Source: Aphanomyces cochlioides
Taxonomy: Eukaryota > Oomycota > Saprolegniomycetes > Saprolegniales > Verrucalvaceae
NCBI GenBank assembly: GCA_019828595.1
Contig: JAHQRK010000008.1
Span: forward strand, 1,178,001-1,242,000
Direction: 5' to 3'
DNA length: 64,000 nucleotides
Shown: in pieces, positions 54,560 through 64,000 of the stretch
Layout of the letters: every line of letters begins with the position of its first letter
Numbering within the stretch: position 1 is the stretch's first letter
Notes under the pieces: model-generated
Seen by the model: only the letters and a program-made list of their open reading frames with translations
Database searches by the model: none
What the model was told of the DNA's origin: nothing
Made by a program: the position numbers and the translations under genes

Positions 54560-55581
54560 TTAGGACGTCTGAGCGGGTTTGAACGCGACTTTGTTGTCAG
54601 TCATGCTCTTCGTGTAGTCCTGAATAGCTTGGACGGCGTTTTCAAGAGCATAGCTGCGATTAATTGTCGTTGCGAACGTGTCCTTGAGGCCTTTTGAGAC
54701 CTCGCGGATCATGGACCAGACCCCAAATGTGCCTCGGAGTTTCATGTACTCGACGAGCCAGAAACCAGAGATTGTCTTCTTCTGAGTGATAAATCCCCCA
54801 GGACTGCATCCACTGCTGGCTTCATTAGACAGTCGACCGTAGACTTGGACTTCAGTGCCATAAGGCATCAACTCCAAGATGTCTCCCGTGAGAGAACCAG
54901 CGACGGCATCAAAGGCCAGAGTCGCCCCCAAGTCACTGGCCAATGTCTTCAATTGCATCTTCCACTCCGCGACAGACGTGTCCACAATGTACTTGGCTCC
55001 GATGTCTTGGAGACTCTTGGCTTGATCAGCACGACGCACCACGGCGATTACTTCAATGCCGTATTCCTTGGCGTGTTTAATGAGCATTTTCCCGAGGGCG
55101 GAGGCTCCAGCGGTGTGCACAATGGCTTTCACACGACGCTCGACGGCGATTTCAACAAAGGCAACGACAGTCAATGGGTTGACAAAGCAGGACGAGCCGC
55201 CTTCAAATGAGACTTGATCGGGCAGAGTGATGCAGCTGAATGCATTGACTGCGACGTATTCCGCCCAGAGACCTTGGCTTGGGTTGAAAACACCAACGCG
55301 CTTGCCGATCATAAACCACGGAATCCAACCTCCTCCCGAGGCGACAACCGTGCCACTGCCTTCCATTCCAACTAGCAAAGGCAGTGGACTCTCCCCAGAG
55401 TCGCCGTACGTGCCAAGAAGCGTGGACTGCATTCGACCTTGACGAGCACTTCGCCATACTTTGGCTTTGGCGTGTCGACTTCCCGGACTTCAAAGCAGGA
55501 CGCCTGGTCAGGCTGGTCAAAGCTTGAGACTCTCTTGACGAGGAAGAGCGCGCGCATCTCGGATGGATAAGCAGCCAGCAT
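54560..55581 (-). pseudogene. Zinc-less MDR oxidoreductase copy 1, small deletion
   Basis: The ATG at 55581 starts MLAAYPSEMRALFLVKRVSSF. After VLVKVECSP about 22 bases coding INPSNLM are missing, which shifts the frame; coding resumes as TLLGTYGDSGES. The rest, to 54560, is a full MDR C-terminal part with AGASALGKMLIKHAKE (nucleotide-binding turn). About 325 bases (roughly 54884-55197) look identical to 60320-60643 of copy 4 in reverse orientation. The enzyme cannot be made full length as read. MDR proteins of this type reduce enoyl or quinone substrates with NADPH. Confidence 0.85.
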
Positions 55582-56203
55582 GTCGAACGTCAAGAAGTAG
55601 ACCGAGTCAGTTGGACTGTCATCAAGATCGTCAGTCCTGTCGGGTCAAATTATATGAACAGTTATTTTGACGATGGGTTAGAAAGAAAGTTGTAAAGTGA
55701 AATGCTGCGAGTTTGCTGCGTTCCTCCATCGAATGCTCATCTCCCACTTCGATTAGACTCATACCAAGGTGCAGATCAGTCGACCACCAGGCATTTGCAA
55801 TAAAGCAGCGTGCTGCATGTTCGTCCAGGCTGTATTTTGCGATTGATGTTCAGCAGAGTTATAACATTGGGGGAAGTGTCAACATCATAAGCGTGGGCAT
55901 GAGCTTTCAAATTAAGTTCTCCAGTGGCTTTCTATAGCCTTGGTTCATCACTCGACTGAGAGCACGAGAGAGAGAGGAATACAGGAGCCATTCAGCGTAG
56001 CACGGTCTTACAGGGGAACACACAGAGGAAGGACTAAGGGCTCTGTAAACAAGCAGGACAATTGCCATACCAACTAGACTTGGGCTGGTCAATGTAGCTG
56101 TCACTTGGCTACACATCCGAGAGGACGGAATGCATTCATGTCTTTGAGGCTCTAAGCGGGCGGCTGTCCGTCGGAAGTAGGATTTACAATCAATAACTCT
56201 GTT
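55582..56203. other. Intergenic between MDR copies
   Basis: Nothing recognised beyond short ORFs. It separates the broken and intact copies on the - strand. Confidence 0.45.
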
Positions 56204-57247
56204 TTACAATGTTAGAGTGGGCTTGAATCCAACCTTGTTGTCGCTCATGTTGCTCGAATATTCACGCGTGGCCCGAGCAGCATCTTCAAGGGCGTACGTC
56301 TTGTTGATCGACGTTGCAAACGAAGTCTTGAGGCCATTGGAAACCTTGCGGAACATAGAGAGCAAACCCAGTGTGCCACGGGTTTGCATGTAAGGACCAA
56401 GCCAGAATCCGCTAACCTTCTTGCCTTGGAAGATGAAGCTCTTGGCGTTCAACGCACTGCTCGGTTGGCCAGACAAGGCGCCATAGACTTGGAGATCCGA
56501 CCCGTTTGGCATGCACTCCAGCACCTCGCCAGTGAGAGAGCCACCGACAGCGTCGAAGCCAAGCGTGGCTCCCAATTCGCTCGACATGTTCTTCAGTTGG
56601 TCTTTCCAGTCGGCGTCAGAAGTGTTGACAATGTACTTGGCACCGATGGCCTTGAGGCTTTCAACTTGATCGGCACGACGGACGACAGCAATGACGTCGA
56701 CGTTGTGCTCCTTGGCGTGTTTGACGAGCATTTTGCCAAGAGCCGACGCGCCAGCGGTATGGACGATCGCCTTGACGCCACGAGCGAGGGCAATTTCGAC
56801 AAAGCCGACGACTGTCAATGGGTTGACAAAGCACGACGAGCCTTCTTCAAACGAGACGTCGTCGGGGAGACTGACGCAGCTCATGGCATCGACAGTGACG
56901 TACTCAGCCCATAGACCCGAGGCGAAATTCCAAATACCGACGCGCTTGCCGATCATAAACCATGGCATCCAGCCACCGCCGGACGCCACGACGGTGCCGC
57001 TGCCTTCGCCGCCAAGAAGACATGGAAGTGGCGTTTCCGCCGAGTTGTCGTACGTGCCTTGGAGCATCATCAAGTTGGACGGATTGATCGGACTACATTC
57101 GACTTTGACGAGCACTTCGCCGTACTTTGGCTTGGGGGTGTCGATTTCCCGGACTTCAAAGCACGACGCCAAGTCGGGCTGGTTAAAGTCCGTGACTCGC
57201 TTGACGAGGAAGAGCGCTCGCATCTTGGAAGGGTACGCTGGGATCAT
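56204..57247 (-). CDS. Zinc-less MDR oxidoreductase copy 2 (enoyl reductase / quinone reductase type)
   Basis: An intact 347-residue single-exon protein of the medium-chain dehydrogenase/reductase superfamily, ATG at 57247. An N-terminal GroES-like fold has EVLVKVECSPINPSNLMML and LGGEGSGTVVASG. A Rossmann domain has HTAGASALGKMLVKHAKE in place of the classic Gly-rich turn and AVVRRADQ at the likely NADPH phosphate site. The catalytic-zinc Cys/His set is absent. The family includes mitochondrial trans-2-enoyl-CoA reductase and NADPH:quinone oxidoreductases. The substrate is not readable from sequence, and no clear mitochondrial presequence is seen. It shares near-identical central DNA with copy 3. 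Confidence 0.92.
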   Translation of the reverse strand: MIPAYPSKMRALFLVKRVTDFNQPDLASCFEVREIDTPKPKYGEVLVKVECSPINPSNLMMLQGTYDNSAETPLPCLLGGEGSGTVVASGGGWMPWFMIGKRVGIWNFASGLWAEYVTVDAMSCVSLPDDVSFEEGSSCFVNPLTVVGFVEIALARGVKAIVHTAGASALGKMLVKHAKEHNVDVIAVVRRADQVESLKAIGAKYIVNTSDADWKDQLKNMSSELGATLGFDAVGGSLTGEVLECMPNGSDLQVYGALSGQPSSALNAKSFIFQGKKVSGFWLGPYMQTRGTLGLLSMFRKVSNGLKTSFATSINKTYALEDAARATREYSSNMSDNKVGFKPTLTL

Positions 57248-57981
57248 AGCTAGCGAGTGAATTTGAAAATGATTGAATGCATGGGTGGGCGACGGGCGTT
57301 TCCTTGGAATATTCCATCATCATGCGCTTAGACTAATCAATCTCACGCGATGCGCATCTTGGATAATGTTTGAGATAGCTGGCCAATTCACCAAAGTCGG
57401 ACGGACTCTCGGCGTGAATTCCAGTCGTTTGAACGAGAAAGAGAAGGAAAAACACGCTGCAAAGCTCAACGTCAAACTAGAGGCAGGCAATGTCAGGAGG
57501 ACTAGCTTGAAACAGGTTGAAAAACCTCGTGGGACATTTGACATGTGTGAAAGTACTGAGCCATTTGAAACGAATTCCAGCGACTTCCACTGCCTGGATT
57601 AGGCCAAAGCTCCATACTTAGCGTGGAGTTGATGTGTAGACGATTGAGCTGCAAAGGCACTGTGGATAAAGAACGCCATCGAAGAACACTGTTGAAAGCA
57701 CGACTGGATGGTGCGCAATCTAGCGTGGATGGCTGGTACGAAGTTGAATAGCGTCGCCTGCTTTAAGGACGGAATTGAAGCAAGACGACGGGAGGGTATA
57801 TCGAAGTCAGCGTTCTAGCAGCTTTCTGTCAGTGGTGTTGCAAGCTAGGGCCAGTGTTGAGCCAGAATTGGTGGCCGTCATGATGAAAGATTAGCGACGT
57901 CATGGCCTCTGCGCTGGAACAGCACTCGATGCTTCTGGTTATGGTTCATTTGATGAAAATTACCAATGGATTAGCTGTTAT
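57248..57981. other. Intergenic between MDR copies
   Basis: An ORF at 57273-57602 has a charged region but lies over the upstream region of copy 2 and shows no family. Nothing else is supported. Confidence 0.4.
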
Positions 57982-59003
57982 TTACACGGACTGAGAGGGT
58001 TTGAACGCGACTTTGTTGTCGCTCATGTTGCTCGCGTAGTCACGCACGGCTTTAGCAGCGTCGTCAAGAGCATAAGTTTGATTGATCGTCGTTGCGAATG
58101 AGCTCTTGAGACCGTTCGCAAGTTTGCGATGCATGGCTAGCAAACCCCACGTGCCGCGTTGTTTCTTGTACGGCCCAAGCCAGAATCCACTGACAGTTTT
58201 GCTCTGGACGATGAAATCGCGGGCAGTGAGACCGCTGTTGGCTTGGCCAGACAAGGCACCGTAGACTTGGAGGTCCGACCCGTTGGGCATGCACTCCAAC
58301 ACATCGCCAGTCAAAGATCCACCGACGGCATCAAAGCCAAGCGTGGCTCCCAATTCGCTCGACATGTTCTTCAGTTGGTCTTTCCAGTCGGCGTCAGAAG
58401 TGTTGACAATGTACTGGGCACCGATGGCCTTGAGGCTTTCAATTTGATCGGCACGACGGACGACAGCAATGACGTCGACGTTGTGCTCCTTGGCGTGTTT
58501 GACGAGCATTTTGCCAAGAGCCGACGCGCCAGCAGTGTGGACGATGGCTTTGACACCACGCTCGACAGCGATTTCGACAAAGCCGACGACAGTCAATGGA
58601 TTGACAAAGCACGACGAGCCTTCTTCAAACGAGACATCGTTGGGAAGATAGAGGCAGCTGGAGGCGTCCACTGCGACGGATTCAGCCCACGCTCCTTGAT
58701 TCGCACTGTAGAACCCAACGCGCTTGCCGATCATACCATGGCATCCAGCCACCGTCTGTCTGAGGCAATGATCGTGCCGCTTCCTTCCACGCCAATGGGA
58801 CAAGGCAAGGAGATATCGCCAGATTTATCGTAAGTTCCTTGGAGCACCATCAAGTTGGACGGATTGATCGGACTGGATTCAACTTTGACGAGCACTTGGC
58901 CGCACGTTAGCTTGGGGGTGTCGACTTGGCGCACTTCAAAGCATGACGTCAAGTCGGGCTGGACGAGGAGAGCTCGCATCTTGGCAGGATAGGCTGGAAA
59001 CAT
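57982..59003 (-). pseudogene. Zinc-less MDR oxidoreductase copy 3, frame break
   Basis: The ATG at 59003 starts MFPAYPAKMRALLVQPD, lacking about eight residues found in other copies. It runs through VKVESSPINPSNLMVL and GVEGSGTII, then the frame changes near 58735-58800, where the others read GGGWMPWFMIGKRVG. Coding resumes as MIGKRVGFYSANQGAW and continues intact to 57982. The centre matches copy 2 almost base for base, while the C-terminal third differs. Probably inactive. If the break is an assembly error, the shortened N-terminus would still be unusual. Confidence 0.85.
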
Positions 59004-59908
59004 GGCAAATTGGAGAATGGAATGTGTTTGAATTGTTTTTTTCGCTGCGAAGAACGTGGAATGATTCCATCATCAATCACTTAGACGAATCGTTCTGTTG
59101 GTGAGCATAGACGTAGCGTCGATCCATCCCGAATTGACAAGATAAAGCCGAACGACAACACGGCGCAGGACTCGGTCATCAGCTTGAAACTTGGAATCTC
59201 ATTGGTCCAAACAATCTAAATATAGAATTCAGTCACCAACAACGCCATGCACTTTGACCTCGTGACCATTCCAGACCTTGGGCACAAGTTTAAGCCACAG
59301 CATTCACGAATCGATAGCGAAGGTGAAGTCCTCCATGAAGAAATCGATACATAATTGATAGTAGTTTGGCCAAATGCCCACCGCGACCAACAACGAGCAC
59401 AGTTTCAATATGTGTGCATGAACTTGTAGCCGACGACGAGGGGCTTTAAGATTGTGTTCGCTAAGCCCGTTCTATTCTCTCTAAAATGAGTGTAGCATTG
59501 ACAAATCTGTCGCTGAAGGCTATCAAGTTGTCCAGCTTTTCCTTCTGGGAACTTGTCACAATCTTGAAAGTATTACAATACAATTGGAGCTTTGAAATAC
59601 CGGCCGCTTCTAGCAATATGTACTCGAACGTTATCTTTACGACATAACGTTCCCAGCATGAGCTGGTAGGATAAACTGAAGAGCTCTTGGCACTTGAACA
59701 CCTCTGGGAGACTTCGGTTGTCGTCCTATGTGAAACTCCGACAGGGCAGATTCTGTTCTATATTACTTGCACGTATTTAGCGAATATATTCAACGTAAAC
59801 TGGAGCAGCAAACGATCGTGATTGGATATCCAAGAAGATTACGAATGCCGTCAACTTGGCATCAACTTGTTGATGTGACAGAGGGGAGCGTTCATTGTTG
59901 AATTGACG
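59004..59908. other. Intergenic, divergent upstream region of copies 3 and 4
   Basis: It holds the start regions of copy 3 (-) and copy 4 (+). No ORF of note. Confidence 0.45.
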
Positions 59909-60952
59909 ATGGCGGCGGCATATCCAGCCAAGATGCGAGCTCTCTTCCTCGTGCAGAGGGTCTCTAGCTTCGACCAGCCCGACCTCGCGGCCTGTTTTGA
60001 AGTCCGGGAAGTTGACACGCCCACGCCAAAGTATGGCGAAGTACTGGTCAAGGTGGAATGCAGTCCGATCAATCCGTCCAACTTGAGCATTCTCAAGGGC
60101 GAGTACGGTGATTCAGCAAAGAATGCATTGCCGTCGCTCATTGGGACAGAAGGCAGCGGCACGGTCGTCGCATCGGGAGGTGGCTGGATGCCATGGTTTT
60201 TGAGTGGAAAGCGAGTGGGCATCTTCAGCGACAATCAAGGCCTCTGGGCGGAATATGTGGCGGTAAACGCATTCAACTGCGTCTCTCTCCCCGATGACAT
60301 CTCGCTCGAAGGCGGTTCGTCCTGCTTTGTCAACCCATTGACTGTCGTTGCCTTTGTTGAAATCGCCGTCGAGCGTCGTGTGAAAGCCATTGTGCACACC
60401 GCTGGAGCCTCCGCCCTCGGGAAAATGCTCATTAAACACGCCAAGGAATACGGCATTGAAGTAATCGCCGTGGTGCGTCGTGCTGATCAAGCCAAGAGTC
60501 TCCAAGACATCGGAGCCAAGTACATTGTGGACACGTCTGTCGCGGAGTGGAAGATGCAATTGAAGACATTGGCCAGTGACTTGGGGGCGACTCTGGCCTT
60601 TGATGCCGTCGCTGGTTCTCTCACGGGAGACATCTTGGAGTCGATGCCAAATGGCTCGGAAGTCCAAGTCTATGGTGGTTTGTCGAATCAAGCTAGTAAT
60701 GGTTTGAATCCTCGCGATCTTATCTTTCAAAAGAAGAAGGTCTCAGGCTTTTGGCTCGTCGAGTACATGAAAGTCCGTGGCACGTTGGGCGTCTTGTCCA
60801 TGGTCCGAAAGGTCTCCAATGGCCTCAAGGAAACTTTCTCGACGACATTTAGCCGCGGCTACGCACTTGAAAACGCTGCCCAAGCAATCCAAGACTATAC
60901 CAAGAACATGAGCGACAACAAAGTTGCGTTCAAACCCCCTCAGACGACGTAG
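59909..60952 (+). CDS. Zinc-less MDR oxidoreductase copy 4
   Basis: An intact 347-residue MDR protein on the + strand. The ATG at 59909 (MAAAYPAKMRALFLVQR) gives the same length as copy 2; the longer start is a TTG. Motifs: VLVKVECSPINPSNLSIL, GTEGSGTVVASGGGWMPW, VHTAGASALGKMLIKHAKE, AVVRRADQAKS and SGFWLVEYMK. No zinc ligands are seen. The role is NADPH-dependent reduction by family. The central 325 bases match broken copy 1, while the flanks differ by many substitutions, suggesting gene conversion between inverted neighbours. It converges with the SHAW-TPR gene, whose homologous coding ends 65 bases away. Confidence 0.92.
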   Translation: MAAAYPAKMRALFLVQRVSSFDQPDLAACFEVREVDTPTPKYGEVLVKVECSPINPSNLSILKGEYGDSAKNALPSLIGTEGSGTVVASGGGWMPWFLSGKRVGIFSDNQGLWAEYVAVNAFNCVSLPDDISLEGGSSCFVNPLTVVAFVEIAVERRVKAIVHTAGASALGKMLIKHAKEYGIEVIAVVRRADQAKSLQDIGAKYIVDTSVAEWKMQLKTLASDLGATLAFDAVAGSLTGDILESMPNGSEVQVYGGLSNQASNGLNPRDLIFQKKKVSGFWLVEYMKVRGTLGVLSMVRKVSNGLKETFSTTFSRGYALENAAQAIQDYTKNMSDNKVAFKPPQTT

Positions 60953-61017
60953 ACTACTTGGAGTCATTGTTAATATTATGTGTCACGCAAAATTCCATAA
61001 ACTTGTCGACTTGCAGC

Positions 61018-63065
61018 CTACTCGCCGCGCTGGCAGTCGATACGGCTCACTCTTTCGTCGTCTGGGACTTGATGCTGGTCGCAATATGCCTGGTACTTTG
61101 TGAAAGCAAGTTTATAGTCGCTCCAGTTGGAGTTGGAGGCCAAAATCTTCAATCATTCTTCATCGAGGAACCTCACCATGGGCTTTGTCGATTCGATTGC
61201 GTCGGCGCCATGGTTGCAAAAGGACGATGGTTTGTTCAAAGCAACACAAGCACGACAGTATCGCAGCGAATAGGCAATACAATTCGAGCATTCATAGAGC
61301 AACCCATGAATTTCGAGACGACATCCGTGGCATTGCATGTTTTTCCATATCTCTTGGTCACACTCGGCTTGGACCAATTCATTTTGAAAGGCGTCGATTT
61401 CCTCGAGCTGGGCAAACCGCCCTGCTTTCCTCAGGATGCTAAACATGATTGGAAGTGCTCGCGTATCACACCTGGACGAGATGAGAAGTCAATCAGAAGG
61501 ACAGCGAAGCCACGTACACACTGCTTTGGCCAAGTCGTCGGTCTGGATATGCTTCAAACAGTCCAACAGCGTGAGCTCTGCTGCTTCATAATTGCCCACG
61601 AGACGGTATGTATTGCCCAAATTGGCTTGGGTAATCAACGTGTACATGTGATCATGGCCAAGCGTCCGCCGAAATACATTGTACGAAGCTGCAGCGTGGG
61701 GAAGCGCAGCCTCAAAATTACCGAGCATGAGGTTTAAGATAGCGACGTCGTTTTGCATTCGACTCGTGTTGGGATGATCCTCGCCCAAGACTCGGCATTG
61801 GATTTTAAAGCAGCGGAGACTCCACTCGAGTGCTTCTTCCAACTTGTTTTGGTTCACGCAGACGATGCTGATTTCGGACATAGTTTCTCGAGTTGACATG
61901 TGCTCCTCGCCCAAAAGTTGGCACTGGCGCTCGAAACACTCGACCAACAGCGGCATCGCAATGTCGTATTTTGTCTGTCTCGAGTACACATTGCCGAGTC
62001 GGTTCATGGTGGACAAGGTTTCCTTGTGGTCTTTTGATACAAGTCGAGTCTGGTGGTCCACGACTTCTTCCAACATCGACTGGACTTCCTCAAGAGATCC
62101 ACCAATTTCCACTTTTGAAGACGCAACGCCAGCCAGCGCATTCCAAGTTTCAGGAAAATTGACTCCCTTTTCGCGGAGGTAGACATCATGAGCCGTTTGA
62201 TAGATGTCGACAGCCTCGACGTATTGACCCTTCTTGCGAAGCAAGCTGCCCTTGACCATCAGCCATCCAGCTCTTGACAAGACATCAGCGGCTTGCTTGA
62301 TTTGCTGGTCCACAGTCCGAAGCATCCACTTTTCAAGCACCTCAAAGACCATGCGATCCAATTTCACAAAGCCAACTTCGTCACGAATGAGCTGGAAAAT
62401 GTTGTCGCGATCGGATGGAATGGTCGTCTCGGACTTTTCACTCTGGATTGTCGACAACATCTTGAAGAATGCGCCGTCGTCTTGAATATCTTGAAGGAAC
62501 GATGCTTTCTGGGACCGACCCATCGCAATTTCAAAGCGGGCATTCTCCACCACCGACGCATACACTTCAAACACACACCACGTTCGTCTGAGGGTTGTTG
62601 GATTGTTCCATGGACTCATGACCATCACGACATTGCCGACAGACCGTAACGAGGACCGGAAAATGCCAAACCAGTGGTCAAAGTCGTACACTTGGTCTTG
62701 GATTTCATGTTGGTTGTTGCAAAATGTACAAAACCACACGGCGACTGAATCATCAAGGCCATTTTCTTGAAAGAAATCGTCCAAGGCATCGACCACATCC
62801 AAGTAGAGATAAGACCAGGCATGACTGACAAACCACGTCGCTGGCTTGACGTACAAATGACCATCCGGCTGTTGGCGGACATGTTCAACCATTGACAACT
62901 TGGTCGATGCTGTGTATGGCAGAGATGTTGCGTGCAGACATCACCGGTGGTCAAATTTTCACATGCATGTCGACCACCATGGATCTCAATGAAGCGCTTG
63001 AAGAACCTAAAAGTCAATCCAAGTGGCGAGGCCTGTCCTTCAGTGCCTGCTTGTTTTGTGGACAT
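61018..63065 (-). CDS. SHAW (TIR-like) - TPR - ZZ-like zinc-finger protein, two frame breaks
   Basis: The ATG at 63065 starts MSTKQAGTEGQASPL. A segment ending HACENLTT is followed by a frame change near 62920 into LSMVEHVRQQ. (A 35-base GT...AG intron is an alternative.) A domain with TWFVSHAWSYLYLDVVDAL, a CNNQHE motif and SPWNNPTTLRRTWCVFEVY follows, a TIR-like domain common beside TPRs in oomycetes and algae. About seven kinesin-light-chain-type TPRs come next (EEHMSTRETM, EDHPNTSRMQ, HDHMYTLITQANLG). A 48-base intron (61472-61519) leads to a ZZ-like finger (CHGCRLEIHGLLYECSNC, CRAC). The second frame break at about 61160 separates the finger from a homologous tail (MKILASNSNWSDY) that ends at 61018. 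Protein-interaction or signalling role is inferred. The breaks could be assembly errors. Confidence 0.75.
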
Positions 63066-64000
63066 GGTGGCAGATTCTTGAATGATGTTGGACAAATCGC
63101 AAAACGCAAAGACAGTCACATGGCCAGAGAATGTGGGCACATCCACCATGTCGTCTTTGTCGGTATGCTTTCTTTCATAGAAATATCCAAACCTTCAAAT
63201 CCTTCGAACTTTTTCACGTGCCAGCACAAGAAAATACCACTCATCAGCACATTATGCTGATGAGTGCCGACTCGGAGGATCGTCTCTCATCGTTCTCCAT
63301 GAGCTTCCAGGCAATGGACAGCTTTCGAGAATTGCACTACTCGTGAAAATTGCCATGATGAACATTTTGACTTTGAATGTCAACACACTTTCTCTTCTTG
63401 ACAAATTATCAGCCCAATATAAGAGTTGAACTTGGAATTACATGGATTTTCATTACTCCTTGCCTCTCCTTCTCGGCTTTTCATAGCTGGCAGTATTTTT
63501 CGCCAGGCTGTCGTTGTAAACTCACGCTGTGTCGTGGATGCATTGGTTGAGCCTGATGAGATTTTACTCATTGCGTCTTCATCGGTGCATTACGACTCTA
63601 CAGCGACGTTGTCCGTGGGAAGTTTGAGGATATCTCTTATATCACCGTCTCTGTCGGGTCGGGTTGCAATATCACTTGAAATTTGTACATACAACGAAGT
63701 TCAAAGCAAATTTAAAGGATAACTAGGGTGTGGCCAGGGCTACGCCCCTGAGTGGAGCGTTTTGCTTTGGAAATAACAAAGATTTGCTCACACACATGAA
63801 ACGTTTGAAGCCATACTATGAATTTTGAATTTGATTCAGGCCCAGTTCGAAGTAAAAAAATAAGTTAACGCCGAGCATTCTGATTGGCTACTGTTGACTG
63901 ACGAATATTATTTTTCGTCAGGAGATAAATCATGTCCTGACCAAAAAACCGTCGACTCGTACCGAAAGAAAAATAAATTATCCAATCAGAGATCATATTA
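63066..64000. other. Intergenic, AT-rich end with inverted CCAAT motifs
   Basis: It includes the upstream region of the SHAW-TPR gene. From about 63870 a TGATTGGCTA motif and a TCCAATCAG motif face each other across about 110 AT-rich bases. An ORF at 63426-63722 shows no family. Confidence 0.4.

Noticed and set aside
1..64000. CRISPR array, rRNA genes or prokaryotic operons
   Set aside because: No regularly spaced direct repeats, no rRNA-like sequence, and genes have eukaryotic introns and a tRNA with eukaryotic internal promoter boxes.

Overview
The window looks like nuclear DNA of an oomycete, most likely a saprolegnialean of the Aphanomyces type. This is inferred from gene style and family content, not from a database match. 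Genes are compact and GC-rich at third positions, and introns are very short (about 35-58 bases) with GT...AG ends. Intergenic DNA is AT-rich and full of decayed transposons. The families present (expanded ZIP transporters, 'WRKY19-like' C-x4-C-x9-C-x2-H zinc-finger proteins, TPR proteins with an N-terminal SHAW domain, PIF/Harbinger and Tc1/IS630 transposases) fit oomycetes.

Layout. 1-1 kb: broken TPR/zinc-finger gene. 2-11.2 kb: five paralogous ZIP metal transporters, four on + and one on -. 12.5-13.9 kb: decayed IS630-type transposase. 15-16.3 kb: C1GALT-like GT31 glycosyltransferase in four blocks. 17.4-18.7 kb: S-adenosylmethionine decarboxylase with a 50-codon upstream ORF. 19-21.7 kb: PIF/Harbinger graveyard (transposase, Myb/SANT-like partner, and a non-autonomous element with terminal inverted repeats and a TAA target duplication). 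22.4-24.3 kb: seven-transmembrane protein fused to a class III nucleotide cyclase domain. 27-31 kb: tandem pair of WRKY19-like zinc-finger genes, each with one lesion. 31.6 and 41.6 kb: two members of a small unknown protein family. 35.4-35.9 kb: basic helical protein. 38.5-40.8 kb: almost intact Tc1-type transposase facing an accessory ORF. 42.4 kb: Cu/Zn superoxide dismutase homologue that has lost most metal ligands. 43.7-45.6 kb: 5'-truncated LINE inserted in a tRNA-Asn gene with a 16-bp target duplication. 45.7-51.3 kb: three intron-containing genes (IQ-motif coiled-coil protein, unknown 184-aa protein, NT-C2/coiled-coil/proline-rich protein). 53.9-61 kb: broken TPR/zinc-finger copy and four zinc-less MDR oxidoreductases (two intact, two broken). 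61-63 kb: SHAW-TPR-ZZ-like gene with two frame breaks.

The ZIP cluster, MDR cluster and TPR family all show local duplication with decay of some copies, and two of them carry near-identical tracts that suggest gene conversion. The polyamine gene probably carries translational control in its leader. Several otherwise good genes carry single-base frame breaks, so assembly indels must be separated from true pseudogenisation. I found no CRISPR, rRNA or operon-like organisation.
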